Origin: Amaricoccus macauensis_A
GTDB taxonomy: Bacteria > Pseudomonadota > Alphaproteobacteria > Rhodobacterales > Rhodobacteraceae
NCBI RefSeq assembly: GCF_049800915.1
Contig: NZ_JBNAFY010000001.1
Span: forward strand, 1-64,000
Reading direction: 5' to 3'
DNA length: 64,000 bases
Below are positions 10,723 to 19,791 of this stretch, piece after piece. Under the pieces are notes generated by a model, which saw only the letters and a list, made by a program, of their open reading frames with translations, did not search any database and had not been told where the DNA came from. The number at the start of each line of letters is the position of its first letter. The first letter of the stretch is position 1. Made by a program: the position numbers and the translations under genes.

Positions 10723-10918
10723 CTCACCGGTCGAAAACGTCTGGCAATTCCTGCGCGACAATCATCTCTCGAACCGGATCTTCAAGAGCTACGAAGATAT
10801 CGTCGATCACTGCTGCGATGCCTGGAAAACCCTCACGGACCAACCGTGGCGCATTCGCTCCATCGGCCTCCGCGAATGGGCGTATGAGTTCTGATCAGGT
10901 GGCTTTGGTATAACGCCG

Positions 10919-11230
10919 GCCGACAGTGGAACGCTGATCATCACGACCAACCTGTCGATGGGGCCGACAGCCTGCCATGCAAGTTCAGGTTATCTGGGGC
11001 GTGGGAGTCGGGGCGAACGTCTTTGTCCTGCTTCTGGCCGGCGGACTGGCATTACTCCAGACCGCATTGATCGCCGCAGCCCGCCCCCGATCTCACTAGT
11101 ACTCATGGGCATGTGTCAGTCTCGTCACGCTGATGACGGGAAGATGCGGGACAGTCGCCTAGCGCCTGCCGCAGTGTCTGCCGGTCGAGGACCTGACGGG
11201 ACCGTGGTTTTTCCTCAACAAGCCACATGA
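10919..11230 (+). pseudogene. 3' remnant of a BCCT-family transporter gene
   Basis: Pieces of a betaine/choline/carnitine transporter C-terminus can be read on the plus strand with several frameshifts: A-D-S-G-T-L-I-I-T-T-N-L-S-M-G from 10919, then V-I-W-G-V-G-V-G-A, L-L-L-A-G-G-L-A-L-L-Q-T-A-L-I-A-A-A, then P-I-S-L-V-L-M-G-M-C and L-V-T-L-M-T-G. In BCCT proteins these form the segment around the last membrane helices. The upstream part is lost at the IS630 end. The family imports quaternary amines and ectoines, and the remnant lies beside the ectoine genes. Family call is from motif memory. Confidence 0.7.
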
Positions 11231-11244
11231 CTGAAACGTGACTG

Positions 11245-12267
11245 CTATTGGGGGCGCGGATCGACCTTCTCTGCAACGACGGCCAAGCAGTCTCCGGATT
11301 TCACCAGTCCCGGGAAATGGCGGCCCACCAGAATGCCGGAGCGACGTGCGTGGTAGGTGGCCGCCGGCACGCCGCTGCGCCCCACGGGCCAGACCCGCGC
11401 GATCGGCGCGCCTTCCTCGACCTCCTCGCCGAGATCGACGATCGGCTCGATCAGCCCGTCATCCTCGGAGAAGACGAAGCATTCCGCATCCGGCATGTCG
11501 AGGCTCTCTGTCGGCTCCACCACCGGCTCGGCCTTCAGGATGCCCGCATGGATCAGGAAGTTCCGCACGCCCTTCCGCGCGATCCCGACCGAGCGCGCCG
11601 TGGCCGTGCCCCCGCCGCCAAGCTCGGTCGAGACAAACACCTTGCCGTGGTTCTCCACCGCCGTGTCGAACATGCCGACATTGTCGATCTCGAGCAGCAC
11701 CAGCGAATAGGGCGCGTTGAAGGCCTGCATGGCGGCGATGCAGGATGCTTCCTGCAGCTTGGCCTCCAGCCGATGCGCCGCCGCGAAGGGCACGAAGTCC
11801 AGCGTCTTTCCGCCTGAATGAAAATCGAGCACGTAATCCGCCATCGGCGCCAGAACCGTATCGAAGTAGTCCGCGATCTTCTCGCTCGGGCTTCCGTCCG
11901 GCCGGCCTGGAAAAATCCGGTTGAGGTTCGCGCCATCAAGCGGCGACACGCGAGTAGCCGAGCGGAAGGCGGGCATGTTCATGAAGGGCACGATGATCAC
12001 CCGCCCTTCGATGTCCTTCGGCTCGAGCTCCGAGGTCAGCGCCTGCAGCGCCACCGGCCCTTCGTATTCATCGCCGTGGCAAGCCCCCGTCAGCAGCGCC
12101 GTGGAGCCTTCGCCGTTGCGGATCACGGTGATCGGGATCATCACCGAGCCCCAGGCGCTGTCGTTGCGGCTGTAGGGCAGCCGCAGGAAGCCATGATGCT
12201 TGCCGTCCTCGTCGAACGGCACGGTGCAGGCGATCGGGTTCGTAGGGCGGGCGGCAGTGGCGTTCAC
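11245..12267 (-). CDS. doeB: N-acetyl-2,4-diaminobutyrate deacetylase (DoeB/EutE)
   Basis: About 340 residues of the succinylglutamate desuccinylase/aspartoacylase (M14-like) family. Zinc ligands are visible as G-A-C-H-G-D-E-Y-E-G (His64, Glu67) and D-F-H-S-G-G (His150). In ectoine breakdown the family member DoeB removes the acetyl group from the N-acetyl-diaminobutyrate made by DoeA. It is the last gene of the uehA-to-doeB operon. I placed the start at GTG 12267, 5 nt after the doeA stop with AAGGA just upstream; earlier in-frame starts lie inside doeA. Beyond its stop lies the BCCT remnant. Confidence 0.9.
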   Translation of the reverse strand: MNATAARPTNPIACTVPFDEDGKHHGFLRLPYSRNDSAWGSVMIPITVIRNGEGSTALLTGACHGDEYEGPVALQALTSELEPKDIEGRVIIVPFMNMPAFRSATRVSPLDGANLNRIFPGRPDGSPSEKIADYFDTVLAPMADYVLDFHSGGKTLDFVPFAAAHRLEAKLQEASCIAAMQAFNAPYSLVLLEIDNVGMFDTAVENHGKVFVSTELGGGGTATARSVGIARKGVRNFLIHAGILKAEPVVEPTESLDMPDAECFVFSEDDGLIEPIVDLGEEVEEGAPIARVWPVGRSGVPAATYHARRSGILVGRHFPGLVKSGDCLAVVAEKVDPRPQ

Positions 12268-12272
12268 TTGGA

Positions 12273-13460
12273 TCAGTCCTTGACGATGAGCTTGCGCGGT
12301 ACATTCGCGAGGCATTCCGGCGCCGTGTCGGTGATCGCAATGCTCTCGGTGATCTCGAATCCCCAGTTCTCCATCCAGAGCCCAGTCATGAAGTGGAATG
12401 TCATGCCAGGCTTCAGTTCGGTCTGGTCGCCGGGGCGCAACGAGCAGGTTCGCTCGCCCCAGTCGGGAGGGTAACTGAGGCCAATCGGATAGCCGGTGCG
12501 GTTGTTCTTGGTGATGCCATATTTGCTCAGCACCCCGAAGAAGGCATTGGCGATGTCCTCGCAGGTGTTACCGGGTCGCGCGGCCTCAAGCCCCGCGTCC
12601 ATCCCTTCAAGCACAGCCTTCTCCGCATCGAGAAAGTCCTGCGGCGGCTTGCCGAGAAAGATCGTGCGCGACAGCGGGCAGTGGTAGCGCCGGAAACAGC
12701 CCGCGATCTCGAAGAACGTGCCCTCGCCGGTCTTCATCGGCTTGTCGTCCCAGGTCAGGTGCGGCGCGGCCGCATCGGTGCCCGAGGGCAACAGCGGCAC
12801 GATCGCGGGGTAGTCCCCGCCATAGCCCCAGTCCGGATCAAAGCGCAGCGCCGCGTCCCAGATATCCGCCACGAGATCGCACTTGCGGATGCCCGGCTCG
12901 ATCTTCTCGGCAATGCGCGCATGCATCCGCTCGACGATCCGCGCCGCCTTGCGCATCCTGTCGAGCTCGGCAGCGGATTTCACGCCGCGCAGCCAGTTCA
13001 CGATGCCGGTCGCATCGACCAGCTCGTTTGGCAACCCTGAGGAGAGCGCCTGGAACCCTTTGGCCGAGAACCAGTAGTTGTCCATCTCGACCCCGATACG
13101 GCCCGTGTGCCAGGCGCGTTCCGTGAGCTTCGCTGCGAGATAGTCCATCGGATGTACGTCGGGCGATTGCACGAAATAGTCCGGATAACCGATGATGTCC
13201 GGGTCTTCCATGTAGCAGGTACGCAGGGCGCCTTGCGCATCCTGCTCGCGGCCGAACCAGACCGGCGCGCCGAAGGGACCGATCACCACCGCCTGATGCA
13301 CGTAGAACGACCAGCCGTCATAGCCGGTGATCCAAGCCATGTTGGACGGGTCCGAGGTGATCAGCACGTCGAGCCCGGCCTTCTCCATTGCCGCGCGCAC
13401 CTTGGTCAGACGGGTTTCGTATTCCTCGTCGGAGAAGCGGAACGTATCGACGATGGCCAT
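12273..13460 (-). CDS. doeA: Ectoine hydrolase (DoeA/EutD), peptidase M24-like
   Basis: About 395 residues with the creatinase/prolidase two-domain layout: an N-terminal domain with M-A-W-I-T-G-Y-D-G-W-S-F-Y-V-H-Q and a pita-bread domain with F-F-E-I-A-G-C-F-R-R-Y-H-C-P-L-S-R-T, P-P-D-W-G-E-R-T and F-E-I-T-E-S-I-A-I. The usual five metal ligands of M24 peptidases are not clearly kept, as in creatinase. DoeA opens the ectoine ring to N-acetyl-diaminobutyrate. It lies between eutC and doeB with gaps of a few bases, exactly as in known roseobacter ectoine operons. Confidence 0.93.
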   Translation of the reverse strand: MAIVDTFRFSDEEYETRLTKVRAAMEKAGLDVLITSDPSNMAWITGYDGWSFYVHQAVVIGPFGAPVWFGREQDAQGALRTCYMEDPDIIGYPDYFVQSPDVHPMDYLAAKLTERAWHTGRIGVEMDNYWFSAKGFQALSSGLPNELVDATGIVNWLRGVKSAAELDRMRKAARIVERMHARIAEKIEPGIRKCDLVADIWDAALRFDPDWGYGGDYPAIVPLLPSGTDAAAPHLTWDDKPMKTGEGTFFEIAGCFRRYHCPLSRTIFLGKPPQDFLDAEKAVLEGMDAGLEAARPGNTCEDIANAFFGVLSKYGITKNNRTGYPIGLSYPPDWGERTCSLRPGDQTELKPGMTFHFMTGLWMENWGFEITESIAITDTAPECLANVPRKLIVKD

Positions 13461-13463
13461 GGC

Positions 13464-14453
13464 TCAACTCTCGAAATTCTGGCCTGCACCCGCGGTATCC
13501 GCACGGCTCAAGGCATAGGTGGCAATAACGGTGTCCTGAACGCCGGTCCCGGTCAGATCGGCGATGGTGATCGCCGCGTCTGCGGACCGTCCGGGGGATT
13601 TACCCGTGATGATGTCGCCAAGCTCGGCGAAATTCGTCGCTTCATCGACGATTCCCGCCGCGATGGCAGACCGCAGCTCGCCCAACTCCCTGGTCTGCGA
13701 CAACCGGTCCGGAACGTAGAGATCGGCCCTCTTGAGACAGGCCGGGTCCAGCTCGCTCTTGGTATGCTGGTCCGAGCCCATCGCCGTCACATGCTGGCCT
13801 GAAGAAAGCCAGTCGGCCTTGAGGATCGGCTCGCGCGCAGGCGTCGTGGTCACGGTCACATCCGCTCCCCGCACCGCTGCCTCCGCCCCGGAAGCAGCGC
13901 TTGCCGCGATGCCGAGTTCATCTGCCATCTCGACGGCCATCGCCTCGGCCTTGGCCATGTCGCGCCCCCAGATGCGCACCTCGCGGATCGGTCGCACGAG
14001 GCAGAGCGCGCGGAGTTGCATCCGCGCTTGTAGACCAGTGCCGAGGATTGCCGCCCGGCTCGCATCTTGGCGCGCCAGTAGCCGCGCGGCGACACCTCCG
14101 GCTGCGGCCGTCCGCACATCCGTCAGGTATCCGTTGTCGAGCAAGAGCGCCTCGACCTGTCCCGTCTGCGCCGAGAAGACGACCATGAGCCCCGAGGTAG
14201 AAGGAAGACCGCGCTTGGGGTTGTCGAAAAAGCCCGGCGAGATCTTGATGGCGAAACTGTCGAAGCCCGGCACATAGGCGGTCTTCACATCGACCTCGCC
14301 ATTCGCTGCGGCAATCTCCATCGAGAGGATCGGCGGCATCACCACCTCGCCGGACGAAAGCGCCCGAAAGCCCTTCTCGATCTCATCGATCACATCCATG
14401 TCGAGGGACACGAGCCCGCGCAGATCCGGCTCGGTCAGCACCCGAATGCCCAT
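13464..14453 (-). CDS. eutC: Ectoine utilization protein EutC (ornithine cyclodeaminase/mu-crystallin family)
   Basis: About 329 residues with the NAD(P)-binding fold of the family: A-I-L-G-T-G-L-Q-A-R-M-Q-L in the centre and a substrate region with V-D-V-K-T-A-Y-V-P-G near the N-terminus. In ectoine operons EutA, EutB and EutC occur together and are thought to convert hydroxyectoine toward ectoine; the single steps are not firmly known. The start ATG 14453 overlaps the eutB stop as TGATG; a GTG directly before it is also possible. Confidence 0.9.
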   Translation of the reverse strand: MGIRVLTEPDLRGLVSLDMDVIDEIEKGFRALSSGEVVMPPILSMEIAAANGEVDVKTAYVPGFDSFAIKISPGFFDNPKRGLPSTSGLMVVFSAQTGQVEALLLDNGYLTDVRTAAAGGVAARLLARQDASRAAILGTGLQARMQLRALCLVRPIREVRIWGRDMAKAEAMAVEMADELGIAASAASGAEAAVRGADVTVTTTPAREPILKADWLSSGQHVTAMGSDQHTKSELDPACLKRADLYVPDRLSQTRELGELRSAIAAGIVDEATNFAELGDIITGKSPGRSADAAITIADLTGTGVQDTVIATYALSRADTAGAGQNFES

Positions 14454-15445
14454 CACGCCGCCTCCGCCATCAGATCGACATCCTCGCCGCTCACGATCCG
14501 CAGATGCAGCCCCATGTCGATGTTGGCCCCCGACAGCAGCGCCATGGTCGGCCCCTCGGGGCGCAGCTTGCCGGCCAGAAGTGCGGCCACACCCACGGCC
14601 GCCGCCCCTTCGACCACCTGCCGCTCTTCCCTGTAGCAGTGCCGGATTCCGGCAGCGATCTCGGGTTCAGAGAGCAGGATCACCTCGTCGACCAGGTCGC
14701 GCACCATCGGATAGGTCCAGCGGTTCTCGAGTCCGACGCCGCCGCCGAGCGAATCCGCCAGCGACGGCAGCTCTTCCACCTGCACCGGGCGGCCCGCCTT
14801 GAGGCTCTCGGCCATGGCCGCACCTCGGGCCATCGAGATCCCCACGACGCGGATATCGGGCTTGCGCGCCTTGAGCGCCGCAGCGATCCCCGCGATCAAT
14901 CCGCCACCCGAGAGCGGGATCAGGGCACAGGCGAGATCCGGCACCGCCTCGATCATCTCGAGCCCCAGTGTGCCCTGGCCGGCCACAATGCGCGCATCGT
15001 CGAAGGGCGGCACCATGACCATGGCTTCCTCGCGCACCAGCCGGTCTACCTCTACCTGCGCCTCGTCTTGCGACTTGCCGATGATGCGGACATCGCCCCC
15101 CAGAGATTCGATGGCGCGCAGCTTGTTGGCCGGCACGAGGCAGGACATGCAGATCACCGCCCGGACACCCGCGACTTTCGCGGCATGTGCCAGCGCCCGG
15201 CCGTGATTGCCCGTCGAGGCGCAGACGACGCCACGCCGACGCTCATCTTCGGTCAGTTGAGCAACGGCGTTCGAAGCGCCGCGCAGCTTGAAGGCCCCGG
15301 TGATCTGGTGGTGCTCGAACTTCAGCCATACGGGAACCCCGGCAGCTTCCGACAGGGAAGGCGACACCTCCACCGGAGTAGGGCGAATGAATCCCTTGAT
15401 ACGCTCTTGCGCCGCTTCGATTTCCGCCAACCCGACGGTCGTCAT
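14453..15445 (-). CDS. eutB: Ectoine utilization protein EutB (threonine dehydratase-like PLP enzyme)
   Basis: About 330 residues of the fold-type II PLP family. The Schiff-base lysine is Lys53 in I-T-G-A-F-K-L-R-G-A, and the phosphate loop is S-G-G-G-L-I-A-G. C-A-S-T-G-N-H-G-R-A is the usual Asn-containing loop. Together with EutA and EutC it is believed to act on hydroxyectoine. The ATG at 15445 overlaps the eutA stop (ATGA), so coupling is likely; a longer in-frame extension into eutA has no ribosome site. Confidence 0.9.
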   Translation of the reverse strand: MTTVGLAEIEAAQERIKGFIRPTPVEVSPSLSEAAGVPVWLKFEHHQITGAFKLRGASNAVAQLTEDERRRGVVCASTGNHGRALAHAAKVAGVRAVICMSCLVPANKLRAIESLGGDVRIIGKSQDEAQVEVDRLVREEAMVMVPPFDDARIVAGQGTLGLEMIEAVPDLACALIPLSGGGLIAGIAAALKARKPDIRVVGISMARGAAMAESLKAGRPVQVEELPSLADSLGGGVGLENRWTYPMVRDLVDEVILLSEPEIAAGIRHCYREERQVVEGAAAVGVAALLAGKLRPEGPTMALLSGANIDMGLHLRIVSGEDVDLMAEAA

Positions 15446-16209
15446 GCGCTGTCTCCAACGTTGGTGCTGCTGGTGGGCAGCCGGCCCTCGGCCGCCGCCG
15501 TCAGTTCTTCGATACAAGCCAGGTTCGATGTCAGAACCGGCTTGCCTATTTCCGCTTCTATCCTGTCGGCGAGAGCCATGGCGGGTAGGGCCGTGCAGGA
15601 TATGAAGAGCCCTTCCGCTTCTGGGTGATCCGCTGCCCGAGAAGCTGCAAGGATCGTGGCATCGTCGACCTCGGCCATGCGGCGATCATCCTCCATACCA
15701 AGGTAGGTTGCACGCAGGACGTCAAATCCCGCGTCGGCAAAGAAACACGCAACTGGCAGTGCTGTCTCCGCGAGATAGGGAGTGAGAATGGCCAGACGTC
15801 GAACTCTGCGCGCAGCAAACCCGCGAGCAGCGGCACCAAGTGGGGTAATCACCGGCACCGCGGGCCTTGCGGCATGGATTGCGGCCTGGATCGCCTCTTC
15901 TCCAAGTACGGCCGTTGCCGCAGTGCAGGCATAACAGATTGCTCTGAGGGGCTCCCCCGGCAGGATCAGCTCAGCGGCATGCCCGAGGTGCACCAACATC
16001 TTGCGAAGATTCTCGGGTGTGGTCGGATTCGCGTAGGCAACACGCGTCGAATGGAATGCGGCCATCTCTCCCGGAATACACCGGGCAACGTCACGTTCAG
16101 TGGTCATGTCCGTTGCCAGCAGGATGAGTCCCAGCCGCGGCAGCGCGGGCCGAAACCCGATTTCGATCATTGCATTCTCGATTTCGATCGAACCTGCTCG
16201 GGTTCTCAT
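15442..16209 (-). CDS. eutA: Ectoine utilization protein EutA (Asp/Glu racemase/maleate isomerase family)
   Basis: About 255 residues. Two family cysteines are present: Cys95 in Y-A-C-T-A-A-T-A and Cys205 in F-I-S-C-T-A-L-P-A, as in arylmalonate decarboxylase and maleate isomerase relatives. It is the first of the eutABC trio. I chose ATG 16209 because GGAG lies 6 nt upstream; ATG 16221 and a TTG at 16257 (inside the usp stop region) are alternatives. The role in hydroxyectoine conversion is taken from operon context. Confidence 0.85.
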   Translation of the reverse strand: MRTRAGSIEIENAMIEIGFRPALPRLGLILLATDMTTERDVARCIPGEMAAFHSTRVAYANPTTPENLRKMLVHLGHAAELILPGEPLRAICYACTAATAVLGEEAIQAAIHAARPAVPVITPLGAAARGFAARRVRRLAILTPYLAETALPVACFFADAGFDVLRATYLGMEDDRRMAEVDDATILAASRAADHPEAEGLFISCTALPAMALADRIEAEIGKPVLTSNLACIEELTAAAEGRLPTSSTNVGDSA

Positions 16210-16246
16210 AGCCGACTCCATCAGGTCCGTGCGGCCTTGGAAATGA

Positions 16247-16681
16247 TCAGACAACAAGGACCGGGCAATCCGCCAGTCCTGTCACCTTGTAGGATACACT
16301 TCCGAGAAGGTAGTTTTCGATCGAACCCAGCCCTCGGCTTCCGATCACGATCAGGTCGACATCGTGTTCTTCCGCAAACGCAATGATACTGCGGGAAGGT
16401 GGCCCATTCTTGATGAAAGCACGAACTCGGAACCCACGCTTGGTTCCTTCGCCTTTTGCATGGTCGGCGATATCCCTGGCATACTCTCGCATGGCATCGT
16501 CAATCTTTTCCGGTTCCGCCGGGCGCACCATAGAGAAAGACGACTCCAGCAGGCTATAGTGACGGAAGACGGTGATTGTCAGGAGCTCCGCGTTGCAGAG
16601 TTTCGCCAGTTCGAAACCCTTATCGAGTGCAATTTCCGCGCCCTTGGAGCCGTCATAGGCGACCAGTATCTTCTTGAACAT
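16247..16681 (-). CDS. usp: Universal stress protein (TeaD-like) of the ectoine TRAP operon
   Basis: 144 residues. The UspA fold starts K-I-L-V-A-Y-D-G-S, and the ATP-binding loop G-S-R-G-L-G-S-I-E-N-Y-L-L-G-S-V-S is intact. TeaD of Halomonas, encoded beside the TeaABC ectoine transporter, is an ATP-binding USP that tunes transport; this gene holds the same place, 13 nt after uehC. ATP binding is likely from the motif; the regulatory role is inferred. Confidence 0.9.
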   Translation of the reverse strand: MFKKILVAYDGSKGAEIALDKGFELAKLCNAELLTITVFRHYSLLESSFSMVRPAEPEKIDDAMREYARDIADHAKGEGTKRGFRVRAFIKNGPPSRSIIAFAEEHDVDLIVIGSRGLGSIENYLLGSVSYKVTGLADCPVLVV

Positions 16682-16693
16682 GTCGATGTGCTC

Positions 16694-17977
16694 TTATCGG
16701 AATGCCAGATCACGTAGGAAAAGCGCAATCTGTGGGAAGAAGATCAAGGCGACCGATACTCCCAGCAGCATTATGATGAACGGAGGCGTGCCTTTGACCA
16801 CCTCCATGTAGGGGCGTTTGAAAACCGCGATTGCTGTGAAGATGTCGCATCCGAATGGAGGGGTGGCAGACCCGATCGCGACTTGCAGCGTGATGATCGT
16901 ACCCACCAGAACCGGGTCGAGGCCGACGTCGTTCACCACCGGTGCAAAGATCGGCACCAGAACGAGGATCACCACAATCGGATCGACGAACATGCAGCCG
17001 ATGAAGAAGGCGACCGAGATGACAAAGAGGACACCGATGGGGCCCATTTCCGAAATGCCGACCCCTTCCAGCACCTGCTGAGGGATCTGTGCGAAAGAGA
17101 TAACCCAGGAAAAGGCGGCGCCCGCGCCCACGAGGATAAACACGACCGCCGTAATCAGGCCCGTCGATTGCGCCGTGGAATAGACGTCCTTGAACGACAT
17201 CGACCTGAACACGATGAGCTCCAGGATCAATGCGTAAAGCACACAGGCTGCGGCCGCTTCCGTCGGGCTGAATATGCCGCCATAGATCCCACCGATGATG
17301 ATCGCGGGAAAGCCCAGTGGCCAAAGCGCTTTTTGCACTGCCATGAGACGCTCGCGGGTGGTTGCTTTCGGTTCCGTCGGAACGTCGTGCTTCGTGGCAT
17401 ACCATACGGAATAGCTCGCAAAGAGAAACAGGATCAACAGTCCCGGCCCGATGCCGGCGATGAACAGTTCCGCGATCGACGTGTTCGAGACCACCCCGTA
17501 GATGATCATGCCGATCGAGGGCGGGATCAGAAAGGCAATGTCGGAGGAGTTGACGATAAGCGCGAGGACGAAACTGTCATTGTATCCGGCCTTCAGCATC
17601 CGAGGGCGAAGGGGAGATCCTACCGCAACAACGGTCGCTTGGGTCGAGCCTGAGACTGCGCCGAACATCGTGCAGGCCGAGGCTGTCGAAACTGCCAACC
17701 CTCCTTTGATGTGACCAACAAAGGACATGACCATGTCAATGAGCCGTCCCGCGGACTGGCCGCGTGTCATGATGTCCGCGGCGAAAATGAACATCGGCAC
17801 GGCAATCAGCGAGGCAGGTCGGATCCCCGCAAGGATCTGCTGCACCATGGTTTCGAGCTGACCGAAACCGCCAAAAAGTCCGTAGAACCCGACGAAGGCC
17901 CCGACAATAAGCGGGATCATCATTGGGAAACCCAGAAGCAGCAAAACGATCATGACGGAAAAGATAGTCATTGCCAT
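16694..17977 (-). CDS. uehC: TRAP transporter large membrane subunit UehC (DctM type)
   Basis: About 427 residues, very hydrophobic, with around 12 membrane segments as in DctM proteins. Family blocks are A-V-P-M-F-I-F-A-A-D-I-M near the N-terminus, I-P-P-S-I-G-M-I-I-Y-G in the middle and P-P-F-G-C-D-I-F near the end. It forms the sodium-coupled translocation channel with UehB; UehA brings the ligand. It starts 7 nt after uehB. Substrate ectoine/hydroxyectoine is inferred from the operon. Confidence 0.92.
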   Translation of the reverse strand: MAMTIFSVMIVLLLLGFPMMIPLIVGAFVGFYGLFGGFGQLETMVQQILAGIRPASLIAVPMFIFAADIMTRGQSAGRLIDMVMSFVGHIKGGLAVSTASACTMFGAVSGSTQATVVAVGSPLRPRMLKAGYNDSFVLALIVNSSDIAFLIPPSIGMIIYGVVSNTSIAELFIAGIGPGLLILFLFASYSVWYATKHDVPTEPKATTRERLMAVQKALWPLGFPAIIIGGIYGGIFSPTEAAAACVLYALILELIVFRSMSFKDVYSTAQSTGLITAVVFILVGAGAAFSWVISFAQIPQQVLEGVGISEMGPIGVLFVISVAFFIGCMFVDPIVVILVLVPIFAPVVNDVGLDPVLVGTIITLQVAIGSATPPFGCDIFTAIAVFKRPYMEVVKGTPPFIIMLLGVSVALIFFPQIALFLRDLAFR

Positions 17978-17983
17978 GGTGCG

Positions 17984-18565
17984 TCAGACCTCTTTTTCAT
18001 CTTCTTCGTAGCCCTCGAGTACGAGCGTCGAAAGCCAGATGTCTTTTTCGGTGACATTCTTCACGGCGGTCAGCAAATACTGGAGCCCCGTCATGAAGAA
18101 GCCGACGGGCACCCAGACATACATCCACCATACGGGCACCTGCATCGCCGGCAGAATGCGCCCCTGACCCTTGAGTGTCATGACGTAACCGAACGAATAC
18201 CAGGCCAGACCGAGCATGAAGACCCCGGTGACGATTGCGATGACGATCATCATGACCTTGCGCACTGGCACCGGCAGTGTGTCGAAGATCGCGGACATGC
18301 GGATATGCCGACCATGACGGGCAGCATAGCTGATACCTGCAAATGTTATGAGTACGATCAGTATGCTGTTGAGTTCTTCGGAGAAAAAAAGGCTGGACTT
18401 GAACGCGAAGCGCCCCACCACATTCGCAACTGTGTTGAGCGCCATCAGAAGTACGCCGGCCGCGAGCATCACGGATTCGATCCGCGCAATCGTGCCGTCA
18501 ATGACACCGAGAAATCCCGGCAGGTTCGAGTCCCGGTGGTGGGTCTCAGTCACTGTGTCGTTCAA
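17984..18565 (-). CDS. uehB: TRAP transporter small membrane subunit UehB (DctQ type)
   Basis: About 193 residues with four predicted membrane segments and the DctQ-type stretch F-S-E-E-L-N-S-I-L-I-V. It pairs with UehC. The best in-frame start is a TTG at 18565 preceded by GGAG about 10 nt away; a GTG at 18553 is a second option. A stem-loop lies between this gene and uehA. Confidence 0.88.
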   Translation of the reverse strand: MNDTVTETHHRDSNLPGFLGVIDGTIARIESVMLAAGVLLMALNTVANVVGRFAFKSSLFFSEELNSILIVLITFAGISYAARHGRHIRMSAIFDTLPVPVRKVMMIVIAIVTGVFMLGLAWYSFGYVMTLKGQGRILPAMQVPVWWMYVWVPVGFFMTGLQYLLTAVKNVTEKDIWLSTLVLEGYEEDEKEV

Positions 18566-18598
18566 GCGCTGCCCTCTCCATTAAAGCCATTGGTCGTC

Positions 18599-18624
18599 GG
18601 CATGCGGCGTGAGATCCGCATGCC
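18599..18624 (-). other. Stem-loop between uehA and uehB
   Basis: GGCATGCGG (18599-18607) and CCGCATGCC (18616-18624) form a perfect 9-bp stem with an 8-base loop and no T-run. Such loops after the binding-protein gene often stabilise its mRNA or reduce read-through, giving more binding protein than membrane subunits. Confidence 0.65.
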
Positions 18625-18641
18625 TTCGTAAGCTGGCGTGA

Positions 18642-19646
18642 CTACTGCACTGCCTCGAGGTCGGATTTCATCTGTTCGAGAATGGCCTGGCCGCTGTCGC
18701 CCGTCATTTCGATGAAGGCTTCCTCGACCGATGCAGCGGTTTCCATGAAGGGCTGGCGCTCTTCTTCCGAAAGGATATTGATCTGCATCTCGGGCTTGGC
18801 TTCCTTGATCTTGTCGAGCGATTCCTCCTGAAGCCCCTGCTGGTATTCGAGGATGTACTCGAATGCCGCGTCTGTCGCGTTCTGGATGAGTGTCTGCTCC
18901 TCTTCACCCAGCCCGTCATAAAAGCCCTTGTTGGCCATGACAGCAGTGGTGAAGTTGTTGTGACCAATGCAGGTGATCACGTCTGTGACCTCATACATCT
19001 TGGTCGATTCCAGGAAGAAACCGGGGTTCTCCTGTCCCTGGATGATGCCGGTCTGGAGTGCGCCGTAGACCTCGCCCCAGGGCAGCGGCGTCGGCGTCGC
19101 GCCAAACGCCTGGTAGCTCTCAACCAGAAGTGGGTTGGTCATCACCCGGAACTTCACCTCGTTGAGGTCTTCCGGGCTGTGCACCGGTTCCTGCGTGGTC
19201 ATGCAGACCTCGCCCTCAGGGAACATTGTCAGAAGCTCAAGCCCCTGCTCGGCATAAAGCTCGGGGAACATCTCGTTGATTGCCTTCGACGAGCGGAAGA
19301 ACTCGAAGAGCTGCTCCTCGTCCTGGGGCAGGAGATACGGCACGAAGAAGACTTGGGCCTCGGGGATCAGCGCTCCGGTGAAGCCGGGCGACTGGTCCAC
19401 GAACTGCAGGATGCCGGCCTGTGCCTGTTCCATGATATCCGCGCTCTCGCCGAGTGTGCCGAATGGGAACAGCTGGACCTCGTGGTCGGAGTTGGCCTCG
19501 ATCTCCTCCTTGAACTTCTGGGCGTACATGCCCTGAACTTCGGTCAGCGCCTCTTCGAAGGCATAGCGCCAAGTGTCGGCATTGGCTGCCCCTGCAGCGA
19601 AGAGACCAACAGCAGTGGTTCCAAGAATTGCTCGAAGTCGTGACAT
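18642..19646 (-). CDS. uehA: Ectoine/hydroxyectoine TRAP substrate-binding protein UehA (DctP type)
   Basis: About 334 residues. A Sec signal peptide runs to about residue 23 (A-A-G-A-A-N-A, then D-T-W-R-Y-A-F). The DctP fold shows F-R-V-M-T-N-P-L and A-F-G-A-T-P-T-P-L-P-W-G-E-V-Y-G-A-L-Q-T-G, with the conserved arginine of the family. The protein catches ligand in the periplasm. I used ATG 19646, preceded by GGGAG; an earlier frame extension would precede the signal peptide without reason. It is the first structural gene after enuR. Confidence 0.92.
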   Translation of the reverse strand: MSRLRAILGTTAVGLFAAGAANADTWRYAFEEALTEVQGMYAQKFKEEIEANSDHEVQLFPFGTLGESADIMEQAQAGILQFVDQSPGFTGALIPEAQVFFVPYLLPQDEEQLFEFFRSSKAINEMFPELYAEQGLELLTMFPEGEVCMTTQEPVHSPEDLNEVKFRVMTNPLLVESYQAFGATPTPLPWGEVYGALQTGIIQGQENPGFFLESTKMYEVTDVITCIGHNNFTTAVMANKGFYDGLGEEEQTLIQNATDAAFEYILEYQQGLQEESLDKIKEAKPEMQINILSEEERQPFMETAASVEEAFIEMTGDSGQAILEQMKSDLEAVQ

Positions 19647-19791
19647 ACAACGTCTCCCACGTATGAATTGATGGGGTCGGCAAAAACCTCCCAGAAGGTC
19701 TTCACTCAACCCCGCAATGGAACCGCATGTTCCATTCGAATTTCGAATTGTTTGGGCCGGTCACCTGCTTTTCCCCCACAGGATCCAGCGC

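Larger units (their letters stand above)
10166..10894 (+). pseudogene. Decayed IS630-family transposase, right part
   Basis: The reading runs in three frames. Frame one gives S-R-Q-A-L-G-N-E-L-R-A-M-G-F-R-K up to E-E-F-K-K. After an A-run at about 10275-10280 a -1 frame gives L-P-A-K-L-E-E-I-R-K, W-W-Q-D-E-C-R-V-G-Q-K-N-K, I-F-G-A-I-C-P-E and L-I-L-D-Q-A-G-W-H, the DDE core. After a palindromic insertion the third frame gives V-E-N-V-W-Q-F-L-R-D-N to W-A-Y-E-F-stop at 10894. The first shift could be programmed, since A-runs serve that role in some IS630 relatives; the second cannot. The N-terminal ~90 residues are missing. The right end is probably near the TATA at 10909-10912. Confidence 0.88.
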
